In this document: piece after piece, positions 43,542 through 52,515 of the stretch
Layout: each line of letters starts with the position of its first letter
How positions within the stretch are numbered: position 1 is the stretch's first letter
From: Pseudonocardia nematodicida
GTDB lineage: Bacteria; Actinomycetota; Actinomycetes; Mycobacteriales; Pseudonocardiaceae
Direction of reading: 5' to 3'
DNA: 64,000 bases
Assembly: GCF_040105385.1 (NCBI RefSeq)
Contig: NZ_JBEDNQ010000017.1
Span: 1-64,000 of the forward strand
The notes under the pieces: generated by a model
What the model saw: only the letters and a program-made list of their open reading frames with translations
What the model was told of the DNA's origin: nothing
Database searches by the model: none
Made by a program: the position numbers and the translations under genes

Positions 43542-45256
43542 CCCTGCTCCAGGCACTCGTCGCGCTGCCGGTGCTGCTCCCGATGCTGGCGGCCGCGCTG
43601 AGCGTGATCGTCAGCCGCCGGGCGTCGCTGCAGCGCGCGGTCGGCGTGGTGACGCTGGCGATCGTCAGCGTGGTCGCCGGCATCCTGCTGGTGGCCGCGG
43701 ACCGGTACGGCCCGGTCGTGGCCGAACTCGGCGGCTGGACCCCGCCGACCGGTATCGCGCTGGTCGCCGACCGGATGTCGGCGCTGCTGCTGCTGATCTC
43801 GACGCTGGTGACCCTCGCGGTGCTGGTCTACGCCATCGACCAGCGGATCTCCGACTACGGCCGGGACACCGCGAGCACGACCTTCCACCCGATCTTCCTG
43901 CTGCTCTCCACCGGTGTCTCGCTGGCCTACCTGACCGGTGACCTGTTCACCATGTTCGTCGCGTTCGAGATCATGCTGGCGTCCAGCTACGTGCTGATCA
44001 CGCGGCGGACCTCGGTGTCCCGGGTCCGGTCCGGGATGACCTACGTGATCGTGTCGCTGATGTCGTCGCTGCTGTTCCTGACGGCGATCGGGCTCGTCTA
44101 CGCCGCGACCGGGACGGTCAACCTGGCCGAGCTGTCCGGCCGGATCGAGCAGCTGCCGGACGGCCTGCGTTCGGTGCTGGCGCTGCTGCTGGTGGTGGTG
44201 TTCGGGATCAAGGCGGCGATCGTGCCGCTGCACTTCTGGCTGCCGGACAGCTACCCCAACGCCCCCGCGCCGGTGACCGCGCTGTTCGCCGGCCTGCTGA
44301 CCAAGGTCGGCATCTACGCCCTGCTGCGCACCCAGACCCTGATCTTCCCGCAGGACCATCCGTCGATGCTGCTGCTGGTGATCGCGGCGATCACGATGGT
44401 GGTCGGCGCGCTCGGCGCCGTCGCGCAGGACGACCTGAACCGGTTGCTGTCGTTCCTGCTCGTCAGCCACATCGGCTTCATGGTGTTCGGGCTCGCGATC
44501 TACACCCCGGAGGGGATCGCGGGAACGGCGCTGTACGTGGTGCACCACATCACGGTGCAGGCGACGTTGTTCCTGGTCAGCGGTCTGATCACCCGGCGTA
44601 CCGGGACCACGTCGATCAGCCAGATGGGCGGGCTGGCCCGCACCTCACCGTGGCTCGCGGTGCTGTTCGCCATCCCGGCGATCACGCTCGCCGGGCTCCC
44701 GCCGACGTCCGGGTTCGTCGCGAAGCTCGCCCTGCTGCAGGCCGGTGCCGGAGCCGGGCTGTCGACCGAGATCGTCGCCGGGTTCGTGGTGCTGGCCAGC
44801 CTGCTGACCCTCTACGCGATCGCCCGCGTCTGGGTCCGGGTGTTCTGGGGGACGCCGAAGGAGCCGATCGCCGACAACGACCCGAACGACGAGCTCGTGG
44901 TCGGGACCGCGCGCAGCGCGCGCGGGATGTACGTCGGTGCCGCGTCGCTGATCGGGGTGAGCACCGTGATCGCGGTGTTCGCCGGGCCGCTGTCGAGTGT
45001 GACCGCCCGTGCCGGGGAGGACCTGGACACCCGCGAGGGATACGTGGTCGCCGTGCTCGATCCCGGGGTCGGCACCGGTGCGCCCGTGACGACGGCGGAC
45101 GCTCCCGGCGCACCGGACGGCGAGGGCCCCGCAGCGCCGGACGGCGGCGAGGGCCCCGCAGTGCCGGACGGCGGCGAGGGCACCGCAGTGCCGGACGGCG
45201 GCGAGGGCACCGCGATGGCCGAGCAGGCGCACGGGACCGCGGAGGTGACGCCGTGA
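43538..45256 (+). CDS. mnhD: Mrp-type Na+/H+ antiporter subunit D (operon 1)
   Basis: 572 aa. NuoM/N-like channel with 14 helices: FVAFEIMLASSYVLI holds the key Glu, VVFGIKAAIVPLHFWLPDSY the key Lys and His, and AQDDLNRLLSFLLVSHIGFM the broken-helix region. The protein ends in a ~70-residue hydrophilic tail containing a 27-bp tandem repeat. GTG start overlapping the mnhC stop, with GAGGAGGG upstream. Confidence 0.94.
   Translation: MTLLQALVALPVLLPMLAAALSVIVSRRASLQRAVGVVTLAIVSVVAGILLVAADRYGPVVAELGGWTPPTGIALVADRMSALLLLISTLVTLAVLVYAIDQRISDYGRDTASTTFHPIFLLLSTGVSLAYLTGDLFTMFVAFEIMLASSYVLITRRTSVSRVRSGMTYVIVSLMSSLLFLTAIGLVYAATGTVNLAELSGRIEQLPDGLRSVLALLLVVVFGIKAAIVPLHFWLPDSYPNAPAPVTALFAGLLTKVGIYALLRTQTLIFPQDHPSMLLLVIAAITMVVGALGAVAQDDLNRLLSFLLVSHIGFMVFGLAIYTPEGIAGTALYVVHHITVQATLFLVSGLITRRTGTTSISQMGGLARTSPWLAVLFAIPAITLAGLPPTSGFVAKLALLQAGAGAGLSTEIVAGFVVLASLLTLYAIARVWVRVFWGTPKEPIADNDPNDELVVGTARSARGMYVGAASLIGVSTVIAVFAGPLSSVTARAGEDLDTREGYVVAVLDPGVGTGAPVTTADAPGAPDGEGPAAPDGGEGPAVPDGGEGTAVPDGGEGTAMAEQAHGTAEVTP
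45113..45217 (+). repeat. 27-bp tandem repeat in the 3' end of mnhD
   Basis: Three full units (45137-45163, 45164-45190, 45191-45217) follow a shortened 24-bp unit (45113-45136). They encode PDGGEGTAV nonapeptides in the cytoplasmic tail and are nearly identical, implying recent expansion. Confidence 0.88.
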
Positions 45257-45945
45257 GCGAGGAGCGCAGGGACGTGAGCCGCAGCGCCGAGGACCACACG
45301 CCCGCCGGTGTCCCACCCGCGCGCCCGGAGACGACCACCGAGCCGATGGGCGGCGGCGGCCGGATCGGGAGCTGGCGGCGCCGGATCCCGCAGGTCGTCA
45401 CGCTCGCCGTGGTGTGGGTGCTGCTGTGGGGCAGCCTCACCCCGATGGCGATCATCGGCGGCCTGCTGATGGGGCTCGCGGTGACGGCGCTCTTCCCGCT
45501 GCCGCTGCTGCCGGAGCGGCTGCCGGTGCGGCCGGTGAAGCTGCTGCGGCTGGCCGGGTTCCTCGCGGCCGACCTGGTCGTGTCCGGGATCCGGGTGAGC
45601 CTGGTGACCCTGCTGCACGGCCGGCGCGCGACCGCGGGGATCGTCGGGCTGCCGCTGTGCACCGGCTCGGACCGCACCGTCACGACGATCATCGCCACCT
45701 GCGCGCTGTCCCCGGGCAGCTTCACGTTGCAGGTCGACCGGCAGCGTCGTCGCTGGTACGTCTACGCGCTCGGGCTGCACCGCGACGGTGCGGTGGAGCG
45801 GGTCCGGCGGGACATGATGAACCTGCAGATGCGGGTGATCGACGCGATCGGCAGCGAGGAGGACGTCCGGCGCTGCCGGGTCGCCGTCGAGGAGGTCGCC
45901 ACGGGCCGGGACCCGGGGCGCGTGGCGGGGGAGGGAACCCGGTGA
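45253..45945 (+). CDS. mnhE: Mrp-type Na+/H+ antiporter subunit E (operon 1)
   Basis: 230 aa. The MnhE core (helices VVTLAVVWVLLWGSL and PVKLLRLAGFLAADLVVSGI, then a soluble domain with CALSPGSFTLQVD and LHRDGAVERVRRDM) is preceded by ~48 hydrophilic residues and followed by a short tail. GTG start overlaps the mnhD stop (4 nt). Confidence 0.92.
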   Translation: MSEERRDVSRSAEDHTPAGVPPARPETTTEPMGGGGRIGSWRRRIPQVVTLAVVWVLLWGSLTPMAIIGGLLMGLAVTALFPLPLLPERLPVRPVKLLRLAGFLAADLVVSGIRVSLVTLLHGRRATAGIVGLPLCTGSDRTVTTIIATCALSPGSFTLQVDRQRRRWYVYALGLHRDGAVERVRRDMMNLQMRVIDAIGSEEDVRRCRVAVEEVATGRDPGRVAGEGTR

Positions 45946-46208
45946 GCGTCGTCTACGCAGTCGTCCTGGCCATGCTGGTGACGGGTTCGGCGATGGTCCT
46001 GTGGCGGCTCATGAAGGGGCCGACCACGCTGGACCGGATCGCGGCCCTCGACGTCTTCGTCGTGCTGATCGTGGCGGCCGCCGCCGTCTACGCCGCGATC
46101 TACACCGACGGCACGAACATCCCGCTGCTGGCCGCCGTCGCGCTGATCGCCCTGGTCGGCTCGGCGACGGCGGCCCGGCTGGTCGAACAATGGGAGCGAC
46201 ACCGGTGA
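45942..46208 (+). CDS. mnhF: Mrp-type Na+/H+ antiporter subunit F (operon 1)
   Basis: 88 aa, three helices, with the family motif WRLMKGPTTLDRIAALDV. GTG start overlaps the mnhE stop by 4 nt and its own stop overlaps mnhG by 4 nt. Confidence 0.93.
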   Translation: MSVVYAVVLAMLVTGSAMVLWRLMKGPTTLDRIAALDVFVVLIVAAAAVYAAIYTDGTNIPLLAAVALIALVGSATAARLVEQWERHR

Positions 46209-46651
46209 GCGTGGCCGACATCGTCTCCGCCGTCCTGATGCTGGTCGGCGGGCTGTCCTGCCTGCTCGGCGCCCTCGGCCTGGTCCGGCTGCCGGACCTG
46301 CCGGCGCGGCTGCAGGCCACCACGAAGCCGCAGACCCTGGGCCTGCTGCTGATCCTGCTCGGTGTGGCCGTGCAGCTGGAGTTCGAGAACTCCTCGACGC
46401 TGCTGCTGGTCGTGCTGTTCCAGGTGCTGACCGCGCCGGTGATCTCGCAGGTGGTCGGCCGCTCGGCCTACCGCAGCGGGGCCATCGACCGGGACTCGCT
46501 CGTCGTCGACGACCTGGCCGACCGGATGGCCGCGGACGCCCGCGCCGTCCCGGCTCAGTCCGCGTCGGAACGGCCCGGGGTGTCGACCGACGGGGGCTCT
46601 CCGGAGTCCTCCCGCAACGTCGACGGGGTCGACGGGGCCTCCGACCGATAG
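46205..46651 (+). CDS. mnhG: Mrp-type Na+/H+ antiporter subunit G (operon 1)
   Basis: 148 aa. MnhG core of three helices in residues 1-~90, with GLVRLPDLPARLQATTKPQTLG as signature (a 20-residue stretch around LPDLPARL). The last ~31 residues are a hydrophilic Ser/Asp-rich tail whose codons overlap, on the opposite strand, the tail of the second mnhG (46555-46651). Confidence 0.93.
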   Translation: MSVADIVSAVLMLVGGLSCLLGALGLVRLPDLPARLQATTKPQTLGLLLILLGVAVQLEFENSSTLLLVVLFQVLTAPVISQVVGRSAYRSGAIDRDSLVVDDLADRMAADARAVPAQSASERPGVSTDGGSPESSRNVDGVDGASDR

Positions 46652-46926
46652 GCGGCGTGCCCGATCGCGAAGCTCGCGATCGGGATGGTGAACAGCTGCA
46701 GGGCGATCGCGACGCCCAGGACCATCAGCACCCCGGGTTCCGGCACGAGCACGGCGGCCCCGACGAGCAGCGCGACGATCCCGAGCCCGGCCGCCTTGGT
46801 GACGGCGTTGGTGCGGTTGTAGACGTCGGGCAGCCGCAGCAGCCCCACCGCGCCGGCGACGATCAGCAGCACCCCGGCGCCGGCGATGATCCCGCCGAGG
46901 GTGTTCTGCACGAGCCCGCCGGTCAC
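46555..46926 (-). CDS. mnhG: Mrp-type Na+/H+ antiporter subunit G (operon 2)
   Basis: 123 aa. Three-helix MnhG core (GLLRLPDVYNRTNAVTKAAG signature) followed by a Ser/Pro/Glu tail of ~30 residues. The final 97 bp overlap the end of the operon 1 mnhG on the other strand; both tails are outside the conserved fold. Last gene of operon 2; starts 4 nt inside mnhF. Confidence 0.93.
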   Translation of the reverse strand: MTGGLVQNTLGGIIAGAGVLLIVAGAVGLLRLPDVYNRTNAVTKAAGLGIVALLVGAAVLVPEPGVLMVLGVAIALQLFTIPIASFAIGHAAYRSEAPSTPSTLREDSGEPPSVDTPGRSDAD

Positions 46927-47186
46927 GCGTTCGCCCAGATCAGCCGGGCGAACGCCACGGTGGCCAGGAACCCGACCAGGGTGGCGACGACGACCAGGTC
47001 CAGCATCGCCGCCGAGTCCAGCCGCAGCGCGAGCAGCACGACGAACGCGACGACGACCACGAACCCGTAGTCGACGGCCAGGCCGCGGTCGGCCTCGGTC
47101 GGTCCGGCCAGGACCCGGTACAGCGCGACGAGCAGGCTCGCCGCGAGCAGGACCAGCCCGGCGTCGAGCAGCAGGATGCCGATCAC
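46923..47186 (-). CDS. mnhF: Mrp-type Na+/H+ antiporter subunit F (operon 2)
   Basis: 87 aa, three helices, family motif YRVLAGPTEADRGLAVDYGF. Four-nt overlaps with mnhE upstream and mnhG downstream. The residue after the GPT motif differs from the operon 1 copy, so the two have diverged well. Confidence 0.93.
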   Translation of the reverse strand: MIGILLLDAGLVLLAASLLVALYRVLAGPTEADRGLAVDYGFVVVVAFVVLLALRLDSAAMLDLVVVATLVGFLATVAFARLIWANA

Positions 47187-47560
47187 GGGGTCTCCTCCTC
47201 GTCCTGGTGCTCGTCGGCCGGGGTGCGCAGGCAGGCCAGCAACCGGTCCTCCAACTCCCGCACGCTCGCCCGGAGCGTCTCCGGGTCCGCGGCGTGCATG
47301 CCGTGCACGGTCAGTTCCGGGGACCGCGACCCGGTGGTGAGGTTCAGCGCCAGCGTGCCGGGGGTGAGACTGAGCAGGCTCATCAGCGAGGCGATCTCGA
47401 TCCGGCTGCGCGAGCGCAGCGAGACCAGCACGATCGCCGGCTCGACCGAGTGCCCCGGGGTGAGCACCTCGCGCAGCACCACGGCGTTGGCCCGGACGAA
47501 CTCGGCCGAGAACCAGCCCAGGAAGCTCAGCCCGGCGGTGATCCGGTTGCGGGGCCTCAT
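47183..47560 (-). CDS. mnhE: Mrp-type Na+/H+ antiporter subunit E (operon 2)
   Basis: 125 aa, shorter than the usual ~160: it starts at the second helix (FLGWFSAEFVRANAVVLREV) and goes on to SLTPGTLALNLTTGS and a soluble end. The first hydrophobic pair present in operon 1 MnhE is missing. ATG 47560 overlaps the mnhD stop by 4 nt, so the short form looks genuine rather than a truncation. Confidence 0.88.
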   Translation of the reverse strand: MRPRNRITAGLSFLGWFSAEFVRANAVVLREVLTPGHSVEPAIVLVSLRSRSRIEIASLMSLLSLTPGTLALNLTTGSRSPELTVHGMHAADPETLRASVRELEDRLLACLRTPADEHQDEEETP

Positions 47561-49068
47561 CCGCCCACCGCCCCGGCGTAGGTCGTGGCGTCGACGAGCC
47601 CGTCCGCGGCGACCAGGCACAGGCTCAGCAGCGGTTCCGCGGCGAGGCCGAGCAGCAGGCTCAGCCCGCCCAGCGCCAGCGCCGGCGCGACCGCGCGGGC
47701 GGGGACCCGCAGCGACACCACGGTGCCGGTCGACCCGGCGGACCCGCCGGCCTCCCCGGGATCGGGGGCCCGGTCGCCCCAGAACACGCCGTTCCAGATC
47801 TTGAGCATCGACAGCAGGGTGACCACGCTGACCCCGATCGCGACGAGTGCGGCGACGATCCGCCCGGCGTCCACCGCGCCGACGACGAGCACGAGCTTGC
47901 CGACGAACCCGGACAGCGGCGGGATGCCCGCCAGCGACAGCGCCGACACCGCGAACGCGACCGCGGCCGCCGGGGAGTGGGCGGCGAGCCCGCCGAGCCG
48001 CGCGAGCTCGCCGGTGCCGGCATGTTGCTCGACCGCGCCCGCCACCATCAGCAGCGCGGCCTTGACCAGCACGTACTGCACCATGAAGAAGATCGCCGCG
48101 GCCAGCCCGAGCGGGGTGAAGATCGCCAGGCCGAGGACGATGTAGCCGATCTGGCTGACCATGTGGAAGGTGAGGATGGTGCGCATCCCGCCGGCCCCGA
48201 CCGCGCCCAGGACACCGATCACCATGGTCAGCAGCGCGGCCACGAGGATGATCGGCAGGAAGCGCGGGTCGCCGTCGTAGACCACGGCGTAGATCCGGAA
48301 CAGCGCGTAGACGCCGACCTTGGTGAGCAGGCCGGAGAACAGCACGGTCACCGCCGCCGGTGCCGCGCCGTAGGCGCGCGGGAGCCAGTTGTGCACCGGC
48401 ACCAGGGCGGCCTTCACCGACAGCGCCAGCAGGATCACCGCGGTCGCCGCGGCGAGGGCCGGGTCGTCGGCGGCGGCACCGGCGAGGTCGCCCAGCTGCA
48501 CGGTGCCGGCCACGCCGTACACCAGCCCGAGCCCGGCGAGGAACACCGTGGAGGCGAGCAGGTTCACGGTGAGGTAGAGCCGGGACGCGGCGATCCGGTC
48601 GGGGCCGCGGCCGGTCGCGATGAGCACGTAGCTCGGGACCAGCATGACCTCGATGAACACGAACAGGTTGAACAGGTCCCCGGTGAGGTAGGCGCCGTTC
48701 ACCCCCGCCAGCAGCAGCAGTGACTGCGGCAGGAAGGCGCGGTCGCCGTCGGCGTCGTTCAGCGCGGCGTAGGCCAGGCAGGCGATGCCCAGCACCCCGG
48801 TGACCAGGAGCATCACCGTGCCGAACGCGTCCGCGACCAGCGGGACGGCGATGCCGTCCGGCCAGCCGCCGAGCCGCTGGACGATCACCTGGCCGTCGGA
48901 GGTGGCGGCGAGCAGTACCGCGGCGACGGCGGTGCCGGCGACGACCGTGCTGAACGCGACGGCCCGGCGGGCGGCCGCCGTCATGCGGATCCCGAACAGG
49001 ATCAGCGCGCCGCTCGCGGCGAGCGGGACGGCGATCGGCGCGATCAGCAGCGCCTCGAGCCCGGTCAT
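47557..49068 (-). CDS. mnhD: Mrp-type Na+/H+ antiporter subunit D (operon 2)
   Basis: 503 aa, the typical size. NuoM/N-like: LFVFIEVMLVPSYVLIATG with the key Glu, LLALSVKAALVPVHNWLPRA with Lys and His, and AGGMRTILTFHMVSQIGYI for the broken helix. A short Gly/Ser loop lies near 420-435. Four-nt overlaps on both sides. Confidence 0.94.
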   Translation of the reverse strand: MTGLEALLIAPIAVPLAASGALILFGIRMTAAARRAVAFSTVVAGTAVAAVLLAATSDGQVIVQRLGGWPDGIAVPLVADAFGTVMLLVTGVLGIACLAYAALNDADGDRAFLPQSLLLLAGVNGAYLTGDLFNLFVFIEVMLVPSYVLIATGRGPDRIAASRLYLTVNLLASTVFLAGLGLVYGVAGTVQLGDLAGAAADDPALAAATAVILLALSVKAALVPVHNWLPRAYGAAPAAVTVLFSGLLTKVGVYALFRIYAVVYDGDPRFLPIILVAALLTMVIGVLGAVGAGGMRTILTFHMVSQIGYIVLGLAIFTPLGLAAAIFFMVQYVLVKAALLMVAGAVEQHAGTGELARLGGLAAHSPAAAVAFAVSALSLAGIPPLSGFVGKLVLVVGAVDAGRIVAALVAIGVSVVTLLSMLKIWNGVFWGDRAPDPGEAGGSAGSTGTVVSLRVPARAVAPALALGGLSLLLGLAAEPLLSLCLVAADGLVDATTYAGAVGG

Positions 49069-49469
49069 CGGTCGCCCCCGTTCGCCCCGGCGGATCCGTC
49101 CGCGGTTCCGGTGTCGCCGGCCGTGTCCGGGCCGCCGTCCCCGTCTCCGGAGCCGTCCGGCTCGGCGCGGCGGCCGTCGTCGTCCGCGTCACCGGCCTTG
49201 AGCAGGGACAGCAGGTACACGGTGATCGCGAAGGCGATCACGATCGCGGTCAGCACGAACGCCTGCGGGAGCGGGTCGGCCATCGCCGCCCGGTCCTGCT
49301 GCCCGAGCAGCGCGGGCTCCCGGTTCGCCATCCCGCCCGCGGAGATGATCACGACGTTGACGCCGTGGCCGAGCAGGATGAACCCGAGCACCACGCGCAG
49401 CAGCTCGCGCTGCAGGATCAGGTACACCCCGCCGGAGACCAGCACGGTGACGACGAGCGCGGCGGTCAC
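49065..49469 (-). CDS. mnhC: Mrp-type Na+/H+ antiporter subunit C (operon 2)
   Basis: 134 aa. NuoK-like, three helices (VTVLVSGGVYLILQRELLRV, ILLGHGVNVVIIS, DPLPQAFVLTAIVIAFAITV) and a ~35-residue acidic tail. GTG start overlaps the end of the fused A/B gene by 4 nt. Confidence 0.92.
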   Translation of the reverse strand: MTAALVVTVLVSGGVYLILQRELLRVVLGFILLGHGVNVVIISAGGMANREPALLGQQDRAAMADPLPQAFVLTAIVIAFAITVYLLSLLKAGDADDDGRRAEPDGSGDGDGGPDTAGDTGTADGSAGANGGDR

Positions 49470-52258
49470 CGGCCCACCTCCGGCCGCGCGCCGTGCCGGT
49501 CGGCCTGGTCCTCGCGGACGTCACGGTGGTGCACCGGGCCGAGTGAGGACCCGGCCCGGGTCCCTCCACCGAGCCGGTCGACCGCGGCCACCATCAGTCC
49601 CACCACCATCGAGAAGATCCCCAGGTCGAACACGAACGACGACAGCAGCACCTCGCCGGGCAGGTACACCGGTGTCAGGAAGGGCAGGCCCAGCGGCATG
49701 ACCGCGAGCCCGGTCAGCAGGCTGAGCAGCAGCCCGGCCCCGACCAGCGGCTCGGGCCGCAGCCGCAGCGGCCACGAATCGCCGCGGTGCGCCAGCCGCA
49801 GGAACAGCACCGCGACCCCGGCGACCAGCGACGCGATGAAACCGCCGCCGGGCTCGTCGTGCCCGCGCCAGAGCAGGAACAGCGACAGCGCGCCCATCAG
49901 CGGGGCCAGCACCAGGCTGCCCACCCGCATCACGACGGTGTCCGCGGGGCCGTCGCGGGCCACCCGCGGCCGGGCGTCGGCGCCGGCCTCGGTCCGCCGG
50001 ATCAGCACCAGCAGCCCCAGCGCCGCGGCCCCGACGACGACGGCCTCGCCGAAGGTGTCCATCCCGCGGAAGTCCACCAGGATCGTGTTGACCACGTTCG
50101 TGCCGCCGACCGCGGGCTCGGCCGTGTCCAGGAGGTAGTTCCCGACCGCCGACGGTTCCCGCCGTCCGGTCAGCGCCAGCGTGCCGGCGCCGAGGGACAG
50201 CCCCGCGGCCAGCGCGGTGACCGCGGCCGGGATCCGGCGCCACCGGGTGGGCCGGTGCAGCCGCACCCCGCGGCCGCGCAGCACGAGCACCGCGACGACC
50301 GTCGTGAGGATCTCGACCAGCAGCAGGGTGAGCGCGACGTCCGGGGCGCCGGCGAGCAGCAGCCACAGCGCCGTCGTCAGCCCGGCGAAGCCGGTGGTGG
50401 CCAGCGCGGCGACCGGCGAGCGGGTGAGCGCCGCGCCCAGCACCACCGCCAGGACCAGCCCGAGCACCACCCAGTCCAGCCCGCGCACGACGGGGCCGGG
50501 GTAGGCCGGTACCGCCGGCAGCAGGACGCCGGCGGCGACGGCGAGCACCGGCAGCAGCAGCACCGGCCGGACCAGCACCGCGGCCGGGGCCGGGTCGGTG
50601 TCCGGCCGCCCGACGAGCGCGCCGAGATCGAGAACCCGGGCCCGGATCCGGTCGAACACCGCCGCGCCGTCGGGCACCCACAGCCGGCCCAGGAGCGCGT
50701 CGACCCGGTCCCGCCAGTGGAACAGCGCGTACCCGGCGGCCACGGTGACCAAGGACAGGAACAGCGCGGGGGTGATCCCGGGCCAGAGCTCGAAGGTGAC
50801 GGGCTCGGCGCCCGGGTCGAGATCGGTGGTGGCCCGATCGGTCAGCGGGTTCAGCACGGAGACGAGCGGGCCGAGCAGCACCCCGAGCAGCGCGGCGACC
50901 GCGGCCGGGGCGAGGAACGCGTACCGCGGCTCGTAGAGGTCCGGCTGGGACAGCGTCCCGAAGAACGCGCCGTAGACGATCCGCGCGCTGTAGGCGAAGG
51001 TCAGCACCGAGGCGATCACCGCGGCCGTCGCGGCGACCGGGCCGGCGCCGGGCGCGAAGTCGGCCTCCAGGAAGCCCTCGAACAGCGTCTCCTTCGACAC
51101 GAACCCGATCAGTGGCGGGATCCCGGCCATGGACAGCGCGGCGATCCCGGTGAGGGTCGCGGTCACCGGCATGACCTGCCGCAACCCGCCGAGCTCGCGG
51201 ACGTCGCGGCTGCCCGCCTCCTTGTCGATGATCCCGACGAGCATGAACAGGGTGGCCTTGAACAGTGCGTGCGCGAAGGTGTGCAGCACCGCCGCGGACA
51301 GGGCGTAGGAGGTCCCGACGCCGATCGCGGCGGTGATCAGGCCCAGCTGGCTGACCGTGGAGTGCGCGAGGATCGCCTTGAGATCGTGCTCGCGCAGCGC
51401 CAGCACGGCCCCGACCACGGCGGTGAGCAGGCCGAGCGGCACCAGCACGGTCGACCACGCCGTCGTCGGCACGTAGACCGGGGAGAACCGCATCAGCAGG
51501 TAGATGCCGGCCTTCACCATCGTCGCGGCGTGCAGGTAGGCCGAGATCGGGGTCATCGCGACCATCGCGCCGGGCAGCCAGAACGTGAACGGCAGCTGCG
51601 CGGACTTGGTCGCCGCGGCCAGGATCAGCAGCGCCGCCGCCGGCACCGCCAGCGGGCTGGACAGCACCAGCGCGGGGTCGGCGGTGATCACGCCGAGGTC
51701 GGTGGTCCCGGCCGCGACGCCGATCATCACCACGGCGCCGAGCAGCGCGAACCCGCCCATCGCGGTCACGATCAGCGCCCGCCCGGCCGGTGCGGCCGCC
51801 TTCGGCCCCGCCGTGTTGATCAGCAGGAACGACAGGACGGTGGTGAGCTCCCAGAACACGTAGAGCAGCACCAGGTCGTTCGCGGTGACCAGGCCGATCA
51901 TCGCGGCGGCGAACCCGGTGAGCAGCCCGTAGACGGTCGCGACCGGGTAGTGGTCGTCGAGGTAGCTCGGGCAGTAGGCCAGCACCAGCGCGCCGACGCC
52001 GAGCACGATCGTCACGAACAGCAGGCTCAGCCCGTCCATCCGCAGCCCGAACGAGATCCCCAGCGAGGGCATCCAGGCGTAGGAGGCGGTGAGCACGTCG
52101 CCGTCGACGATCCGGCCGGCGGAGGTGTTGGCCAGCACGGCGAGCGCGGCGAGCCCGGCCGCGATCGGGTATCCGGCGTTGCGGCCCATGAAGCGGGCCA
52201 GCAGCGGGCCGAGCAGCGCGAGCGCGGCGGCGCCGCCGAGGACGATCAGGGAGATCAC
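49466..52258 (-). CDS. mnhA: Mrp-type Na+/H+ antiporter subunit A/B fusion (operon 2)
   Basis: 930 aa. NuoL-like N-terminus (VFWELTTVLSFLL; TKSAQLPFTFWLPGAMVAMT; MVKAGIYLL), the MrpA C-terminal domain (DVALTLLLVEILTTVVAVLV), then at ~775-905 a complete MnhB domain (LFLLWRGHDEPGGGFIASLV signature) in the same frame. No separate mnhB exists in this operon, so the fusion replaces it, as in several Firmicute and actinobacterial Mrp operons. The start is GTG 52258 with GAGGA upstream. It is divergent from the DapA-like gene across 257 bp. Confidence 0.94.
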   Translation of the reverse strand: MISLIVLGGAAALALLGPLLARFMGRNAGYPIAAGLAALAVLANTSAGRIVDGDVLTASYAWMPSLGISFGLRMDGLSLLFVTIVLGVGALVLAYCPSYLDDHYPVATVYGLLTGFAAAMIGLVTANDLVLLYVFWELTTVLSFLLINTAGPKAAAPAGRALIVTAMGGFALLGAVVMIGVAAGTTDLGVITADPALVLSSPLAVPAAALLILAAATKSAQLPFTFWLPGAMVAMTPISAYLHAATMVKAGIYLLMRFSPVYVPTTAWSTVLVPLGLLTAVVGAVLALREHDLKAILAHSTVSQLGLITAAIGVGTSYALSAAVLHTFAHALFKATLFMLVGIIDKEAGSRDVRELGGLRQVMPVTATLTGIAALSMAGIPPLIGFVSKETLFEGFLEADFAPGAGPVAATAAVIASVLTFAYSARIVYGAFFGTLSQPDLYEPRYAFLAPAAVAALLGVLLGPLVSVLNPLTDRATTDLDPGAEPVTFELWPGITPALFLSLVTVAAGYALFHWRDRVDALLGRLWVPDGAAVFDRIRARVLDLGALVGRPDTDPAPAAVLVRPVLLLPVLAVAAGVLLPAVPAYPGPVVRGLDWVVLGLVLAVVLGAALTRSPVAALATTGFAGLTTALWLLLAGAPDVALTLLLVEILTTVVAVLVLRGRGVRLHRPTRWRRIPAAVTALAAGLSLGAGTLALTGRREPSAVGNYLLDTAEPAVGGTNVVNTILVDFRGMDTFGEAVVVGAAALGLLVLIRRTEAGADARPRVARDGPADTVVMRVGSLVLAPLMGALSLFLLWRGHDEPGGGFIASLVAGVAVLFLRLAHRGDSWPLRLRPEPLVGAGLLLSLLTGLAVMPLGLPFLTPVYLPGEVLLSSFVFDLGIFSMVVGLMVAAVDRLGGGTRAGSSLGPVHHRDVREDQADRHGARPEVGR

Positions 52259-52404
52259 CGCGGGAGATCCTCGGGGTGGGACGGGGGCGTCGGCACGCGG
52301 CCCTGTACCCGCGGCGCGGCTGCGGAAAACCGGACGAAGGGGGCATTGCGGTCCGGCTCGTTTTGTGTCACCGGATCGCCGCAGCCATCTCCCCCGCGGA
52401 TGGT

Positions 52405-52420
52405 CATGATCGGAATCATG
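52405..52420. promoter_or_regulatory. Palindrome CATGAT-N4-ATCATG in the mnhA2/DapA-like intergenic region
   Basis: Perfect 6-bp arms around CGGA, about 95 bp upstream of the DapA-like start. It is a plausible operator for the aldolase/TRAP unit; the LysR regulator encoded at the end of that unit is the obvious candidate ligand. Confidence 0.45.
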
Positions 52421-52515
52421 CGCTTCACGGAACGTGCCCCGCCCGACAGGCTGAACCGGCCGGCGCCGGTGGACACGGAGGTTCCCGGCCGTAGTCGAGA
52501 GGAACCCGCGCACTC

